DNA from: Oceanimonas sp. GK1
GTDB lineage: Bacteria; Pseudomonadota; Gammaproteobacteria; Enterobacterales; Aeromonadaceae
NCBI RefSeq assembly: GCF_000243075.1
Contig: NC_016745.1
Span: 1-64,000, forward strand
Reading direction: 5' to 3'
Length of the DNA stretch: 64,000 nt
The position numbers and the translations under genes were made by a program. The first letter of the stretch is position 1. Each line of letters starts with the position of its first letter. Under the pieces are notes generated by a model. The model was not told where the DNA came from. It searched no databases and saw only the letters and a program-made list of their open reading frames with translations. Shown here in pieces: positions 29,660 through 38,961 of the stretch.

Positions 29660-31612
29660 TCAAGAGGGTGTTTTGGCTACCTTAACAGGCTCAACAGTGA
29701 CCGGCTCGCTTTCCTCGGCGTCGGCCCGCTTGCCCAGTAACCGCAGGCCGGCGGCCATGGCCAGGGTGCAGAGCACAATGCCCAGCCACCAGGGCATGCC
29801 GTAGGCCACGGGCACCACACCGAACAGGGTGGCGATCACCCCCACAAACAGCGCATAAGGCAGCTGGGTGCGCACATGCTCCACCAGGCCGCAGCCCGAG
29901 GCCATGGCCGCCAGCAGCGTGGTCTCGGCCAGGGGCGAACAATGGTCGCCCCAAACCGCCCCCGCCAGCACCGCCGCCACCGAGGCGTAGAATAGGTGCA
30001 TGGCCTCCGGGTCGCCGGCCAGGCCGTGGTGCTGCAGCACCGCCCAGGCCAGGGGTACCACCAGGGGCATCATGATGCCCATCACCCCCCAGGAAGAGCC
30101 GGTGGCAAAGGCGGTAAAGGCCGACAGCACAAACACGCTCACCGGAATCAGCTCCGGCTGCAGGCTGTCGCTGAGCACGCTCACCAGATAATCGCTGGTG
30201 TTCAGGGTTTCGTTCACCGACGACAGTGCCCAGGCCATCATCAGAATGGTGATGGGCAGCAGCATCGACTTCACCCCTTCAAACCAGTAATGAGCGGCTT
30301 CATCCATGCTCAGCAGGCCCTGAATCCGGGTCATCACCAGTGCCACCAGGGTACTGAGCAGGGAGCCCCACATCATGGCGGTAAAGGAGTCGCTGTTACC
30401 GAACACGTCACGCAGGCTGGCCTCGGCGGGGAAACCCAGTTCACTCAGGCCGGTGTACCAGATGCCGCCAAGGGTGGTCACCACCAGCACCGTCATGGGA
30501 ATAATGGCGTTCAGGGCGCGGTGGGGAATGCCCGGCTTGGCATCGATGCTGGCTTCCTCAGCAATGGCTTCCCGGTCGGTCAGGCCATCGTCCACTTCCG
30601 CCTGCCGGCGCACCGCCCGCTGTTCGGCCCTGAGCATGGGGCCAAAGTCCCGGCCGGAAAGGCTTATCATGAACACGAACACCAGCGCCAGAATGGGATA
30701 AAAGCTGTAGCTGATGGACGCCATAAACACGCCATAGGCGGAGCCGTCAAAGCCGTCCACCAGACTGAGCGCCTCGTCAATCAGCCCCACCTGAAAGCCA
30801 ATCCAGGTGGTCACCAGCAAAATGGCGGACACAGGCGCGGCGGTGGAGTCCACCAGATAGGCCAGCTTTTCCCGGGAGATGCGCAGCCGGTCGGTGATGT
30901 TACGCATGGTATTGCCGACGATCAGCGCATTGGCGTAGTCGTCAAAGAAAATGGCGGTGCCCAGCAGACCGGTGGTGGTCTGGGCGCTGCGCCGGCCGCG
31001 CACAAAGCGGGTAATGTGCCGGGCAATGCCCACGGTGCCGCCGTTACGAGAAATAATGCCCACCATGCCGCCGATCAGCAGACAGAACAGCACCACCGAC
31101 ATATGCTCCGAGTCGCTGGCGGCGGCCAGCACGTGCACGTTGACCGAGTCGAGCACGCTGTTAAGCAGCTTGTCGCCGGCCAGGCCATAACCCAGCCAGC
31201 CGCCGCAGCAGATGGCCACAAACAGCGCCAGTATCACCTGCCGGAACGCCAGTGCCAGCACAATGGCCAGCAGCGCCGGCACCACCGACAGCCAAGCGGC
31301 AATGGCCGGGCTGGCTGCTTCGGCCAGCACAGTGCCGGCCTCATTCTGCAGGCTGAGCGCCAGGCTGTCGGCCTCGGTGACCAGCTCAATGCTGGCCTCG
31401 CCGTCCACCGGCATCAGGGCATGACGACGCTCCCCCTGCACCAGCCACAGCGGCTGGTCGGTGGTGCCGCTCACCGTCACGTCAAAGGGAATGCCCTTCA
31501 GCACCAGGGCCGGGACGTCAAGGGTGGGCTCGCTGGCCCGGGCCAGCCCGGGCAGCAGTAAAACAAGGGCCAGCAGCGACGTCAGCCAGCGCCGAACATT
31601 ACATCCTTCCAT
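29660..31612 (-). CDS. NhaC-family transporter with extra exported N-terminal domain
   Basis: 650 residues. A signal peptide (LLPGLARA, to about residue 26) precedes a roughly 80-residue beta-rich extracytoplasmic domain, then an NhaC-type carrier with about eleven helices (FFDDYANALIVGNTMR, VDSTAAPVSAILLVTTW, FATGSSWGVMGIMMPL, GDHCSPLAETT). NhaC proteins are named for Na+/H+ exchange, but many exchange organic substrates. The gene is 13 bp after puuA, so putrescine or an acylated polyamine is a reasonable guess for its cargo. ATG 31612 chosen; the run-on to 31819 lies inside puuA. Confidence 0.85.
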   Translation of the reverse strand: MEGCNVRRWLTSLLALVLLLPGLARASEPTLDVPALVLKGIPFDVTVSGTTDQPLWLVQGERRHALMPVDGEASIELVTEADSLALSLQNEAGTVLAEAASPAIAAWLSVVPALLAIVLALAFRQVILALFVAICCGGWLGYGLAGDKLLNSVLDSVNVHVLAAASDSEHMSVVLFCLLIGGMVGIISRNGGTVGIARHITRFVRGRRSAQTTTGLLGTAIFFDDYANALIVGNTMRNITDRLRISREKLAYLVDSTAAPVSAILLVTTWIGFQVGLIDEALSLVDGFDGSAYGVFMASISYSFYPILALVFVFMISLSGRDFGPMLRAEQRAVRRQAEVDDGLTDREAIAEEASIDAKPGIPHRALNAIIPMTVLVVTTLGGIWYTGLSELGFPAEASLRDVFGNSDSFTAMMWGSLLSTLVALVMTRIQGLLSMDEAAHYWFEGVKSMLLPITILMMAWALSSVNETLNTSDYLVSVLSDSLQPELIPVSVFVLSAFTAFATGSSWGVMGIMMPLVVPLAWAVLQHHGLAGDPEAMHLFYASVAAVLAGAVWGDHCSPLAETTLLAAMASGCGLVEHVRTQLPYALFVGVIATLFGVVPVAYGMPWWLGIVLCTLAMAAGLRLLGKRADAEESEPVTVEPVKVAKTPS

Positions 31613-31625
31613 GGGACTTCTCCTG

Positions 31626-32999
31626 TCAGACCGAACGCAGGTACCAGTCATACTCTTGCGAGCTGACGTGGCGCATAAACAGTTGTCGCTCGCCGTAGCG
31701 GTTGGCGTGGTACACCCGGCAAAACTCCTGACCCAGGTATTCCGGCAGGATTTCGTTGCGCTGCCACTGATCCAGCGCCTGGATCCAGCTGTTGGGCAGG
31801 CTGGGCGGATGGCTGGCATAGGCGTTGCCGGTAACGGGCTCGGGGGCGCTCAGCCGGTGCGTCAGGCCATAGTGAATGCCGGCCAATATGCTCGCCACCA
31901 GCAGGTAGGGATTGACATCGGCACCGGCCACGCGATGCTCCAGCCGGCGGGCGGCGGGGTTGCCGCCGGGAATGCGTACCGCCACGGTGCGGTTGTCGGC
32001 GCCCCAGGTCTGGCTCATGGGTACGTAAAAACCGGGCTGAAAACGACGGTAGCTGTTGGCATTGGGGGCAAACACCACCATGGACTCGGGCATCAGCGCC
32101 AGTACCCCGGCCACCGCCTGTTGCAGCAGCTCGCTACCCAGCGGATGGTCGTCATCACCGCAGCAACGGTTGTTGCCCTCGCTGTCCACCAGGCTCACGT
32201 GAATATGGGTGCCGCTGCCCGCCTCCTGGTTATAGGGCTTGGCCATAAAGGTAGCTTCCATGCTGTGGCGGGCCGCCACGCCTTTAATCAGCCGCTTGAG
32301 CAGCACCGCCTCGTCGCAGGCCTGCATGGCATCGGGTCGGTGCTTGAGGTTGATCTCGAACTGGCCCGGCGCACACTCGGCAATGGCGGTGTCTACCGGC
32401 AGATTCTGGATCAGCGCCGCATGCTGAATGCTTTCAAGAAAATCGCAGTAGTCATCCAGATCCGACAGCGAATACACCTGGCACTGACGATCCCGCTTGC
32501 CGCTGACCGGCGACAGCGGCGGCTGCAGCTGATGATCGCGGTCCCGCTCCCGATCGATCACGTAGAACTCGGTTTCCACCGCCACCACCGGCGTCAGGCC
32601 CAGGGTGGCAAAGCGATCCAGCACCCGCTGCAGCACATGGCGGGGATCGTACACAAAGGGACTGCCGTCGTTTTCATACATGCTCATCAGCACCTGGGCA
32701 CAGGGTCTGTCCTGCCAGGGCACCCGGCTCAGGGTGCCGGGCACCGGAAAGCACAGCCGGTCGCCTTCACCCTGATCCAGCCCCAGTCCGGTTTCCTCAA
32801 TGGTGTTGCCGTTAATGTCGAGGGCAAACAGCGAGGCCGGCAGGCAAACCCCTTCCTCGTAGGCCTTGAGCAGGCTGTCCCGGGGAATACGCTTGCCGCG
32901 GATCACCCCGTTGATGTCGCCGATCATCAGATCGATGGAATTGATATCCGGGTTTCGTTCCAGAAACTCCCGGGCCTCTTGCATGCCCCTGTCACTCAT
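31626..32999 (-). CDS. puuA: Gamma-glutamylputrescine synthetase (glutamine synthetase fold)
   Basis: Joins glutamate to putrescine with ATP, opening the gamma-glutamylated degradation route. 457 residues with the glutamine-synthetase beta-grasp (DLMIGDINGVIRGKRIPRD), EFYVIDRE, GQFEINLKH, ATFMAKPYNQEAGSGTHIHVSL (split here by function) and the ATP segment VRIPGGNPAARRLEHRVAGAD. Start ATG 32999 has GGAGGT six bases upstream; an ATG at 33011 overlaps that ribosome site. A probable PuuR operator lies about 50 bp upstream. Confidence 0.93.
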   Translation of the reverse strand: MSDRGMQEAREFLERNPDINSIDLMIGDINGVIRGKRIPRDSLLKAYEEGVCLPASLFALDINGNTIEETGLGLDQGEGDRLCFPVPGTLSRVPWQDRPCAQVLMSMYENDGSPFVYDPRHVLQRVLDRFATLGLTPVVAVETEFYVIDRERDRDHQLQPPLSPVSGKRDRQCQVYSLSDLDDYCDFLESIQHAALIQNLPVDTAIAECAPGQFEINLKHRPDAMQACDEAVLLKRLIKGVAARHSMEATFMAKPYNQEAGSGTHIHVSLVDSEGNNRCCGDDDHPLGSELLQQAVAGVLALMPESMVVFAPNANSYRRFQPGFYVPMSQTWGADNRTVAVRIPGGNPAARRLEHRVAGADVNPYLLVASILAGIHYGLTHRLSAPEPVTGNAYASHPPSLPNSWIQALDQWQRNEILPEYLGQEFCRVYHANRYGERQLFMRHVSSQEYDWYLRSV

Positions 33000-33262
33000 G
33001 GTGACCTCCATGTTGTGTTTTGATAACCATCAAGAATGTGACTTGTTATAGGATAATGAACAAAACAAGGCAATCACTCAGGCGTCACAATGGTTAACAA
33101 ATTGTAAAAAAGAGTTAACTCTGTCACATATTTCAAACCAGACCTTCCTTTTAAAGCCTATTTTCACTGGATTTAGGCTGATTGGCGTGCTTCCATGAGG
33201 TTATGGATTCGGCACTCAAGGCCGTTGAATATATAAACCAATCGGTTTGAGCGGGTGAAAAT
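33000..33262. promoter_or_regulatory. Divergent control region puuA / puuD
   Basis: 263 bp without a gene between divergent puuA and puuD, clearly more A/T-rich than its surroundings. It holds a PuuR-like site (33048-33062) and two GTTAAC motifs (33093-33098 and 33114-33119) 15 bp apart. Both transcripts of the polyamine island presumably start here. Confidence 0.7.
33048..33062 (+). promoter_or_regulatory. Probable PuuR operator
   Basis: ATAGGATAATGAACA matches the published E. coli PuuR 15-mer AAAATATAATGAACA at 12 of 15 positions, with the ten-base core ATAATGAACA intact (asymmetric site). It lies 49 bp before the puuA start, in an island that encodes a PuuR-like repressor. Confidence 0.7.
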
Positions 33263-34024
33263 ATGGAAAGAATAATGCACAAGCCCCTGATCGGCGTGAC
33301 CGCCTGTCAGCGACAGATTGAAGGACACCATTGCCACATGGTGGTGAACAAGTACGTGGACGCCCTGCGCCATTCGGCAGGGGTGGAAGTGGTGCTGCTG
33401 CCGGCCCTGGCCGAAGGCCTGAATGAAGGGATCCTGGCGCGGCTCGACGGCCTTTGCCTGACCGGCAGCTACAGCAATGTGGATCCGCGCCATTACGCCG
33501 CGGATCGGGATCATCCCGACTACCGACTGGATCCGGATCGGGACGGATCCGCACTGTCACTGATCCGCGCCGCCCGCCGGCTGAAATTGCCCCTGCTCGG
33601 CATCTGCCGCGGCCTGCAGGAAATGAACGTGGCCTGGGGCGGCAGCCTGCGCCAGCCGCTGCAGGAGCTGCCCGGCCTGATGGATCACCGCGAGCCGGAC
33701 AGCCCAGGTGTTAACAGCCACTACGAGCCCGCCCACGCTCTCAGCCTGAATCCGGACGGCCTGCTGCACCGGCTGACCGGCGAGCTGAATTTTGAGGTGA
33801 ATTCGCTGCACCAGCAAGGCATCGACCGCCTCGGCGATGGCCTGCTGGCCGAGGCCCTGGCACCGGACGGTCTGGTGGAAGCCATCAGTGATCCCACCCT
33901 GCCCTTTGCCTTGGGCGTGCAGTGGCATCCGGAATGGCGCACCGACGAACACCCGCTCTATGCCGCCATCTTTACCGCCTTTGGCACCGCCTGCGCGAAC
34001 TACCGCCAGCGCGTCAACGCCTGA
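33263..34024 (+). CDS. puuD: Gamma-glutamyl-GABA hydrolase
   Basis: Class I glutamine-amidotransferase-like hydrolase that splits gamma-glutamyl-GABA to glutamate and GABA. 253 residues; nucleophile Cys115 in LGICRGLQEMNVAWGG, and His/Glu in QWHPEW. The N-terminus MERIMHKPLIGV parallels E. coli PuuD (MENIM...), favouring ATG 33263 over 33275. First gene of a rightward puuD-aminotransferase-puuC operon. Confidence 0.94.
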   Translation: MERIMHKPLIGVTACQRQIEGHHCHMVVNKYVDALRHSAGVEVVLLPALAEGLNEGILARLDGLCLTGSYSNVDPRHYAADRDHPDYRLDPDRDGSALSLIRAARRLKLPLLGICRGLQEMNVAWGGSLRQPLQELPGLMDHREPDSPGVNSHYEPAHALSLNPDGLLHRLTGELNFEVNSLHQQGIDRLGDGLLAEALAPDGLVEAISDPTLPFALGVQWHPEWRTDEHPLYAAIFTAFGTACANYRQRVNA

Positions 34025-34050
34025 AAAACATGAAGAAAAAGGACACCATC

Positions 34051-35412
34051 ATGCATCAGTACAACACTCAAGCATTACGCGAACAGGACGGCCAGCACCA
34101 CCTGCATCCCTTTACCGACACCAAGGATCTGGGCAGCAACAGCCGCATCATTACCGGGGCTGAAGGCATTTATATTGTTGACTCCGAAGGCAACCGCATT
34201 CTCGATGCCATGGCCGGCCTGTGGTGCGTGAACCTGGGCTATGGCCGTCAGGAGCTGGTGGACGCCGCCGCCGCCCAGATGACCGAGCTGCCCTACTACA
34301 ACAACTTCTTCAAGACCGCCCACCCGCCGGCGATCAAACTGGCCAAAAAGCTCACCGAGCTGGCCCCGGAGCACATCAACCACGTGTTCTTTACCGGTTC
34401 CGGATCCGAGTCCAACGACACTGTGGTACGCATGGTGCGCCGCTACTGGCAACTCAAGGGCCAGCCGGAAAAAACCGTGATCATCGGTCGGCGCAACGGC
34501 TACCACGGCTCCACCGTGGCCGGCGCCAGCCTGGGCGGCATGGCCCCCATGCACGAGCAGGGCGGCCCCATGCTGCCGGACATTGAACACATCGCCCAGC
34601 CCTACTGGTTTGGCGAAGGCCGGGAAATGAGCCCGGAAGCATTCGGCCTGCTGGCGGCCCGGTCGCTGGAGCAGAAGATCAAGGAGCTGGGTGTGGACCG
34701 GGTGGCGGCCTTTATTGCCGAGCCGGTGCAGGGTGCCGGCGGCGTGATCATTCCGCCCGAAAGCTACTGGCCCGAAATTCAGCGCATCTGCGATCACTAC
34801 GGCATTCTGCTGATTGCCGACGAAGTAATTTGCGGCTTTGGCCGGCTGGGCCAGTGGTTCGGCAGCCAGCACTTCAATATCAAGCCCGATCTCATGCCCA
34901 TCGCCAAGGGACTGTCTTCCGGTTACCTGCCCATCGGCGGCGTGCTGGTGGGCGACCGGGTGGCCGAGACCCTGATCGAGCAAGGCGGCGAGTTCTACCA
35001 CGGCTTTACCTACTCCGGTCATCCGGCCTGCGCCGCCGTAGCCCTGCGCAACCTGGAGCTGATGGAAGAAGACGGCGTGCTCGAGCATGTGCGTAACGAG
35101 GCCGCGCCCTACTTTGCCGAACGCTGGGCCAGCCTGGCGGATCACCCGCTGGTGGGCGAGGCCCGCAGTCTGGGACTGCTGGGTGCGCTGGAGCTGGTGG
35201 CCGACAAAACCACCCTGGCCCGTTTTGAGCCGGGTATCGGCGGCCGCTGCCGGGACAACTGCTTTAACACCGGCATCGTCATGCGCTCCGTGGGCGAAAC
35301 CATGGTGGTGTCTCCGCCCCTGGTGATCACCAAGCCCGAGATTGACGAGCTGGTGCGCCTGGCCCGTGAGAGCCTGGACACCACAGCCCGCCAGCTCGGC
35401 ATCATGAGCTAA
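34051..35412 (+). CDS. Class III aminotransferase (putrescine/omega-amine:pyruvate type, SpuC-like)
   Basis: 453-residue PLP enzyme. PLP Lys286 in MPIAKGLSSGYLPIGG; the YHGSTVAGASLGG and FIAEPVQGAGGVIIPP blocks are typical of omega-amino acid:pyruvate and putrescine:pyruvate enzymes. In Pseudomonas, SpuC turns putrescine into 4-aminobutanal. In this island it occupies the place of the missing PuuB oxidase, so it may deaminate putrescine or gamma-glutamylputrescine. ATG 34051 follows AAGGACACC; an upstream ATG at 34030 is possible. Confidence 0.88.
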   Translation: MHQYNTQALREQDGQHHLHPFTDTKDLGSNSRIITGAEGIYIVDSEGNRILDAMAGLWCVNLGYGRQELVDAAAAQMTELPYYNNFFKTAHPPAIKLAKKLTELAPEHINHVFFTGSGSESNDTVVRMVRRYWQLKGQPEKTVIIGRRNGYHGSTVAGASLGGMAPMHEQGGPMLPDIEHIAQPYWFGEGREMSPEAFGLLAARSLEQKIKELGVDRVAAFIAEPVQGAGGVIIPPESYWPEIQRICDHYGILLIADEVICGFGRLGQWFGSQHFNIKPDLMPIAKGLSSGYLPIGGVLVGDRVAETLIEQGGEFYHGFTYSGHPACAAVALRNLELMEEDGVLEHVRNEAAPYFAERWASLADHPLVGEARSLGLLGALELVADKTTLARFEPGIGGRCRDNCFNTGIVMRSVGETMVVSPPLVITKPEIDELVRLARESLDTTARQLGIMS

Positions 35413-35422
35413 GGAGACGACC

Positions 35423-36916
35423 ATGAGCCAACACACCCTTGCCCACTGGCAAGCCCTGAGTGAAGGACTGCGGCCCGAGGGCCGCGCCTTTATCAACGGC
35501 TGTTACTGCAACGCCATTGCCGGCGAACGCTTTGCCAGTGTTAACCCGGCCACCGGACAGCCACTGGCCGAGGTGGCCAGCTGCGACGAGCAGGACGCCA
35601 ACCTGGCGGTAGCCCACGCGCGCACCGCCCTGCCCCACTGGGCCGGACTCGCACCGGCCGAGCGCAAACAAGTATTGCTGCGCTTTGCCGACCTGGTAGA
35701 GCAACACGCCGAGGAGCTGGCGCTGCTGGAAACCCTGGACATGGGCAAGCCTATTTCCAACAGCCTGGAGGTGGACCTGCCCGCGGCGGTGCGCTGCCTG
35801 CGCTGGAACGCCGAGGCCATCGACAAGGTGTATGGCGAAATCGCCCCCACTGCCGCCAGCAGCCTGGGGCTGGTGACCCGGGAACCTTTGGGCGTGGTGG
35901 CCGCCATCGTACCCTGGAACTTTCCGCTGATGATGGCCTGCTGGAAAATCGCCCCGGCCCTGGCCGCCGGCAATACCGTGATTTTAAAGCCCTCGGAGAA
36001 GTCCCCCTTAAGCGCCCTGCGGCTGGCGGCCCTGGCCCATGACGCCGGCCTGCCCGCCGGCGTGTTGCAGGTGCTGCCCGGCTACGGTCATACCGTGGGC
36101 AAGGCACTGGCGCTGCATATGGACGTTAACGCCCTGGCCTTTACCGGCTCCACCGGCGTGGGCAAGCGGCTAACCCAGTATGCGGGCGAGTCCAACCTAA
36201 AGCGCACCTTTATGGAGTGCGGCGGCAAGAGCGCCAATATCGTGTTTGCCGACGCCGGCAATCTGGATCGCGTGGCGCAACAGGCGGCCCAGGCCATTTT
36301 CTACAACCAGGGCGAGGTGTGCATTGCCGGTTCCCGACTGCTGGTGGAAAACGCCATCAAGGACGAGCTGGTAGAGCGCATTGTGCACCACGCAGCCGCC
36401 TGGCAGCCGGGCAACCCGTTGGATCCGACCACCACCATGGGGGCCATTGTGGATGCCACCCAGCTCGACGGCATTGCCGGCCATGTGGCGGCGGCACACA
36501 AGCAGGGCGCGCGCCTGCGCACTGGCGGCGAGCCGGTGAGCATAAATGGCGGCCTGTATTTTGCTCCCACTGTGTTTGATAACGTGGACAACAACATGGC
36601 GCTGGCGCGGGAAGAGGTGTTCGGCCCGGTGCTGGCGGTGATCGGCTTTGACAGCGCCGACGAAGCGGTGGCCATTGCCAACGACTCACCCTACGGCCTG
36701 GCGGCGGCGGTCTGGACCCAGAATCTCGACCGCGCCCTGACCACGGCGCGGCGGCTGGAGTCGGGCCAGGTATTCGTTAACAACTACGCCGGTGGCGACA
36801 TGACGGTGCCCTTTGGCGGTTACAAGCAGTCCGGCAACGGCCGCGACAAGTCGCTGCATTCTCTGGCCGAATACAGCCAGCTGAAAACCACCTGGATAGA
36901 GTTTGGGGCGGGATGA
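35423..36916 (+). CDS. puuC: Gamma-glutamyl-aminobutyraldehyde / omega-amino-aldehyde dehydrogenase
   Basis: 497-residue NAD(P)+ aldehyde dehydrogenase. General base Glu265 (FMECGGKS) and nucleophile Cys300 (NQGEVCIAGSR) are in place; VPWNFPLMM and FTGSTGVGKRL form the coenzyme pocket. Oxidises the aldehyde made by the preceding aminotransferase to the GABA-level product. 10 bp after the aminotransferase gene, with AAGGAGA ribosome site. Confidence 0.93.
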   Translation: MSQHTLAHWQALSEGLRPEGRAFINGCYCNAIAGERFASVNPATGQPLAEVASCDEQDANLAVAHARTALPHWAGLAPAERKQVLLRFADLVEQHAEELALLETLDMGKPISNSLEVDLPAAVRCLRWNAEAIDKVYGEIAPTAASSLGLVTREPLGVVAAIVPWNFPLMMACWKIAPALAAGNTVILKPSEKSPLSALRLAALAHDAGLPAGVLQVLPGYGHTVGKALALHMDVNALAFTGSTGVGKRLTQYAGESNLKRTFMECGGKSANIVFADAGNLDRVAQQAAQAIFYNQGEVCIAGSRLLVENAIKDELVERIVHHAAAWQPGNPLDPTTTMGAIVDATQLDGIAGHVAAAHKQGARLRTGGEPVSINGGLYFAPTVFDNVDNNMALAREEVFGPVLAVIGFDSADEAVAIANDSPYGLAAAVWTQNLDRALTTARRLESGQVFVNNYAGGDMTVPFGGYKQSGNGRDKSLHSLAEYSQLKTTWIEFGAG

Positions 36917-36951
36917 TGGCGGTGTGAAACACAAACAGGCCGAAAAACACC

Positions 36952-36980
36952 AAGGGCGCCGAAAGGCGCCCTTTCTTTTT
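36952..36980. terminator. Terminator closing the puuD operon
   Basis: AAGGGCGCC-GAAA-GGCGCCCTT followed by TCTTTTT. It lies 35 bp after the puuC stop and abuts the stop of the convergent LuxR gene. Confidence 0.9.
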
Positions 36981-37749
36981 ACTCCACTCCCAACTGCCGC
37001 AAAAACAGCTGAAATAGCTCAGCCTGACTGTTAATGGCGAGTTTGCCGTAAATATTCTTGCGGTGGTTCTTCACCGTGCCGGGGCTGATACACAGCAGGT
37101 CGGCAATGGCCGGGGCACTGTGCCCTTGCAAAAACAGCCGTGCCACCTGCTGCTCACGCTCGCTCAGACGTTCATCCATAAACTCTTCAGAGCCCGCCCC
37201 ATCGTCACCCGCAGGCTGCCAGTGGTGCTTTTCCAGCAGCGCCTGCAACAGGGGGAACAGGTAGGCCATTTTTTCGCTAAGCAGGTGACCGTCAGGGTGC
37301 GGCTGGGGCTGATAAAAGCCAAAGGAAAAAGCCAGGGTGGCATTCGTGTTGGGTGAGAAGAAACACATCAGCTCGTCATGCAAGCCCAGTCCGGTGTAGT
37401 AGGTCAGAAAATACTCGGTGCGCCGAAACTCGGAGGGGGCAATGTCGTCCAGACGGAACACGCCGGCGGCAGGCCGGTTCAGCCAGTGCTGGTAAAAAGG
37501 GTCGAGCTGATACATGCCGGCACAGTAAGGATGCAGGGTTTTCGCTTCCTGACGGTGGTTCAGATTATGCAACAGTATTTCGGGGCTGCGCCGGCGGTGA
37601 AACCGGCATAACACCAGATCGATACCGGCAAAGTAACTTTCCAGGCAGGCCTGAAGCTCGGGAAGAAATCCCTTGCAATCAACTTGTGACAACAGTTGAG
37701 CCAGGGGTTCAAGAGAAGTGGGTGCAATATCCTTTTGCATGAACGCCAT
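36979..37749 (-). CDS. LuxR-type transcriptional regulator
   Basis: About 256 residues. N-terminal sensing region without the acyl-homoserine-lactone signature; C-terminal GerE/LuxR helix-turn-helix (LSEREQQVARLFLQGHSAPAIADLLCISPGTVKNHRKNIYGKL, split across about residues 196-245). Regulators of this form sit by catabolic and transport genes. Likely target: the amidohydrolase-nhaC pair or puuDC. Start uncertain among GTG 37755, ATG 37749 and ATG 37740. Confidence 0.82.
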   Translation of the reverse strand: MAFMQKDIAPTSLEPLAQLLSQVDCKGFLPELQACLESYFAGIDLVLCRFHRRRSPEILLHNLNHRQEAKTLHPYCAGMYQLDPFYQHWLNRPAAGVFRLDDIAPSEFRRTEYFLTYYTGLGLHDELMCFFSPNTNATLAFSFGFYQPQPHPDGHLLSEKMAYLFPLLQALLEKHHWQPAGDDGAGSEEFMDERLSEREQQVARLFLQGHSAPAIADLLCISPGTVKNHRKNIYGKLAINSQAELFQLFLRQLGVE

Positions 37750-37834
37750 ATTCACCGACCAATAAAACGGTGAATAAAATGTAACACTCCAAACAGGCCC
37801 TGACCAGTTTTTGCGCTGGTTCAGGGCCGGGTCA

Positions 37835-38941
37835 TCAGGCGTGAATATCCGTCAGCAAGGGCACAAGACTTTCGAGCAGCGCCGCCTGGTGGGGCTGCAG
37901 TTCCTGCTGGCCCCAGCGGGCGATATCACCGCCGGCGGGATCGGGCACATGAATGTCACTCTGGCTCAGGGTTTCGATCACCCGGTGACCGCAGAAGGGC
38001 ACATAACCTTCCGAATAGCCCCCTTCGTGCACCATCACCAGCCGGCCCCGGCACAGGCGATCGGCGGCGGCCATCACGTTGGCGGTGAGCTGGCCAAAAG
38101 CATCGGCATTGAGCAGCATGCAGCCGAGCGGATCCATGGCGCTGGCATCAAAGCCACAGGCCACCACGATCAGCTCCGGCTTGAAACGATCCAGTGCCGG
38201 GATCACCAGTTGATCCATGGCCGCCAGGTAGGTACCGATACCGGATCCGGCCGGCAGCGGCACATTAAGGTTATAACCAAAGCCGGCGCCGCTGCCCCGC
38301 TCCTCCGCGCTGCCCGAGCCCACGGGATAGTTGTTGTCGTGATGCAGGGAAAGGGTCAGCACCTCCGCATCCTCATAAAACGCCTGCTGGGTGCCGTTGC
38401 CATGGTGCACGTCCCAGTCGATGACCGCCACCCGGCGCACCAGGCCCTGGGCCTGAGCCGCCCGAATGGCGATGGGAATATTGCCAAGCAGGCAAAACCC
38501 CATGCCCCGGTCCGCTTCGGCGTGATGGCCGGGCGGACGCGACAGGCAATAGCCGTTGTCGACCTCGCCGTTGAGCACCGCCGCCACCGTGGCCATGGCC
38601 AGGCCGGCCGAGCGGCAGGCAATGGGAAAGGCATCCTGGCGAAAGGGCGCATACTGGCCGGCATCACCGAAGCCCTGCTCGCTCATGACGCTGAGCTCGT
38701 CGATGTAACGCTCGGTATGAAAGCGCAGCAAATCTTCCCGCGCCGCCGGTGCCGCGTTCACCGGCGTCAGCTGCTCCAGCAGGCCGCTGACCGCCAGCAG
38801 GTTGCGCAGCCGGCGCTTGGTTTCCGGGTGCTCGGCGGCGGCGGCGGGCTGCACAAAGCCACCGGGTCGGTCGAACACCGAGCAGGGGCCGGCATCGTGC
38901 CACAGGCAGTGTTCGTGAAAGGCGAATCCAGTTCGTTTCAT
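37835..38941 (-). CDS. Histone-deacetylase-fold amidohydrolase (acetylpolyamine amidohydrolase-like)
   Basis: 368 residues of the HDAC/AcuC/APAH superfamily. Zinc ligands Asp177 and His179 (DWDVHHGNGTQ) and Asp265 (GFDASAMDPLG); catalytic His139-His140 in RPPGHHAEADRGMGFC; EGGY near the end. Family members remove acetyl groups from polyamines or proteins. Its location in a putrescine island argues for acetylpolyamine deacetylation. ATG 38941 follows AAGGAGA; 20 bp after the transporter gene. Confidence 0.88.
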   Translation of the reverse strand: MKRTGFAFHEHCLWHDAGPCSVFDRPGGFVQPAAAAEHPETKRRLRNLLAVSGLLEQLTPVNAAPAAREDLLRFHTERYIDELSVMSEQGFGDAGQYAPFRQDAFPIACRSAGLAMATVAAVLNGEVDNGYCLSRPPGHHAEADRGMGFCLLGNIPIAIRAAQAQGLVRRVAVIDWDVHHGNGTQQAFYEDAEVLTLSLHHDNNYPVGSGSAEERGSGAGFGYNLNVPLPAGSGIGTYLAAMDQLVIPALDRFKPELIVVACGFDASAMDPLGCMLLNADAFGQLTANVMAAADRLCRGRLVMVHEGGYSEGYVPFCGHRVIETLSQSDIHVPDPAGGDIARWGQQELQPHQAALLESLVPLLTDIHA

Positions 38942-38961
38942 CTTGCTCTCCTTGTTCGGAA

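Noticed and set aside
36979-37749. Quorum-sensing LuxR receptor
   Set aside because: The N-terminal half lacks the conserved acyl-homoserine-lactone pocket pattern and no luxI-type synthase is present.
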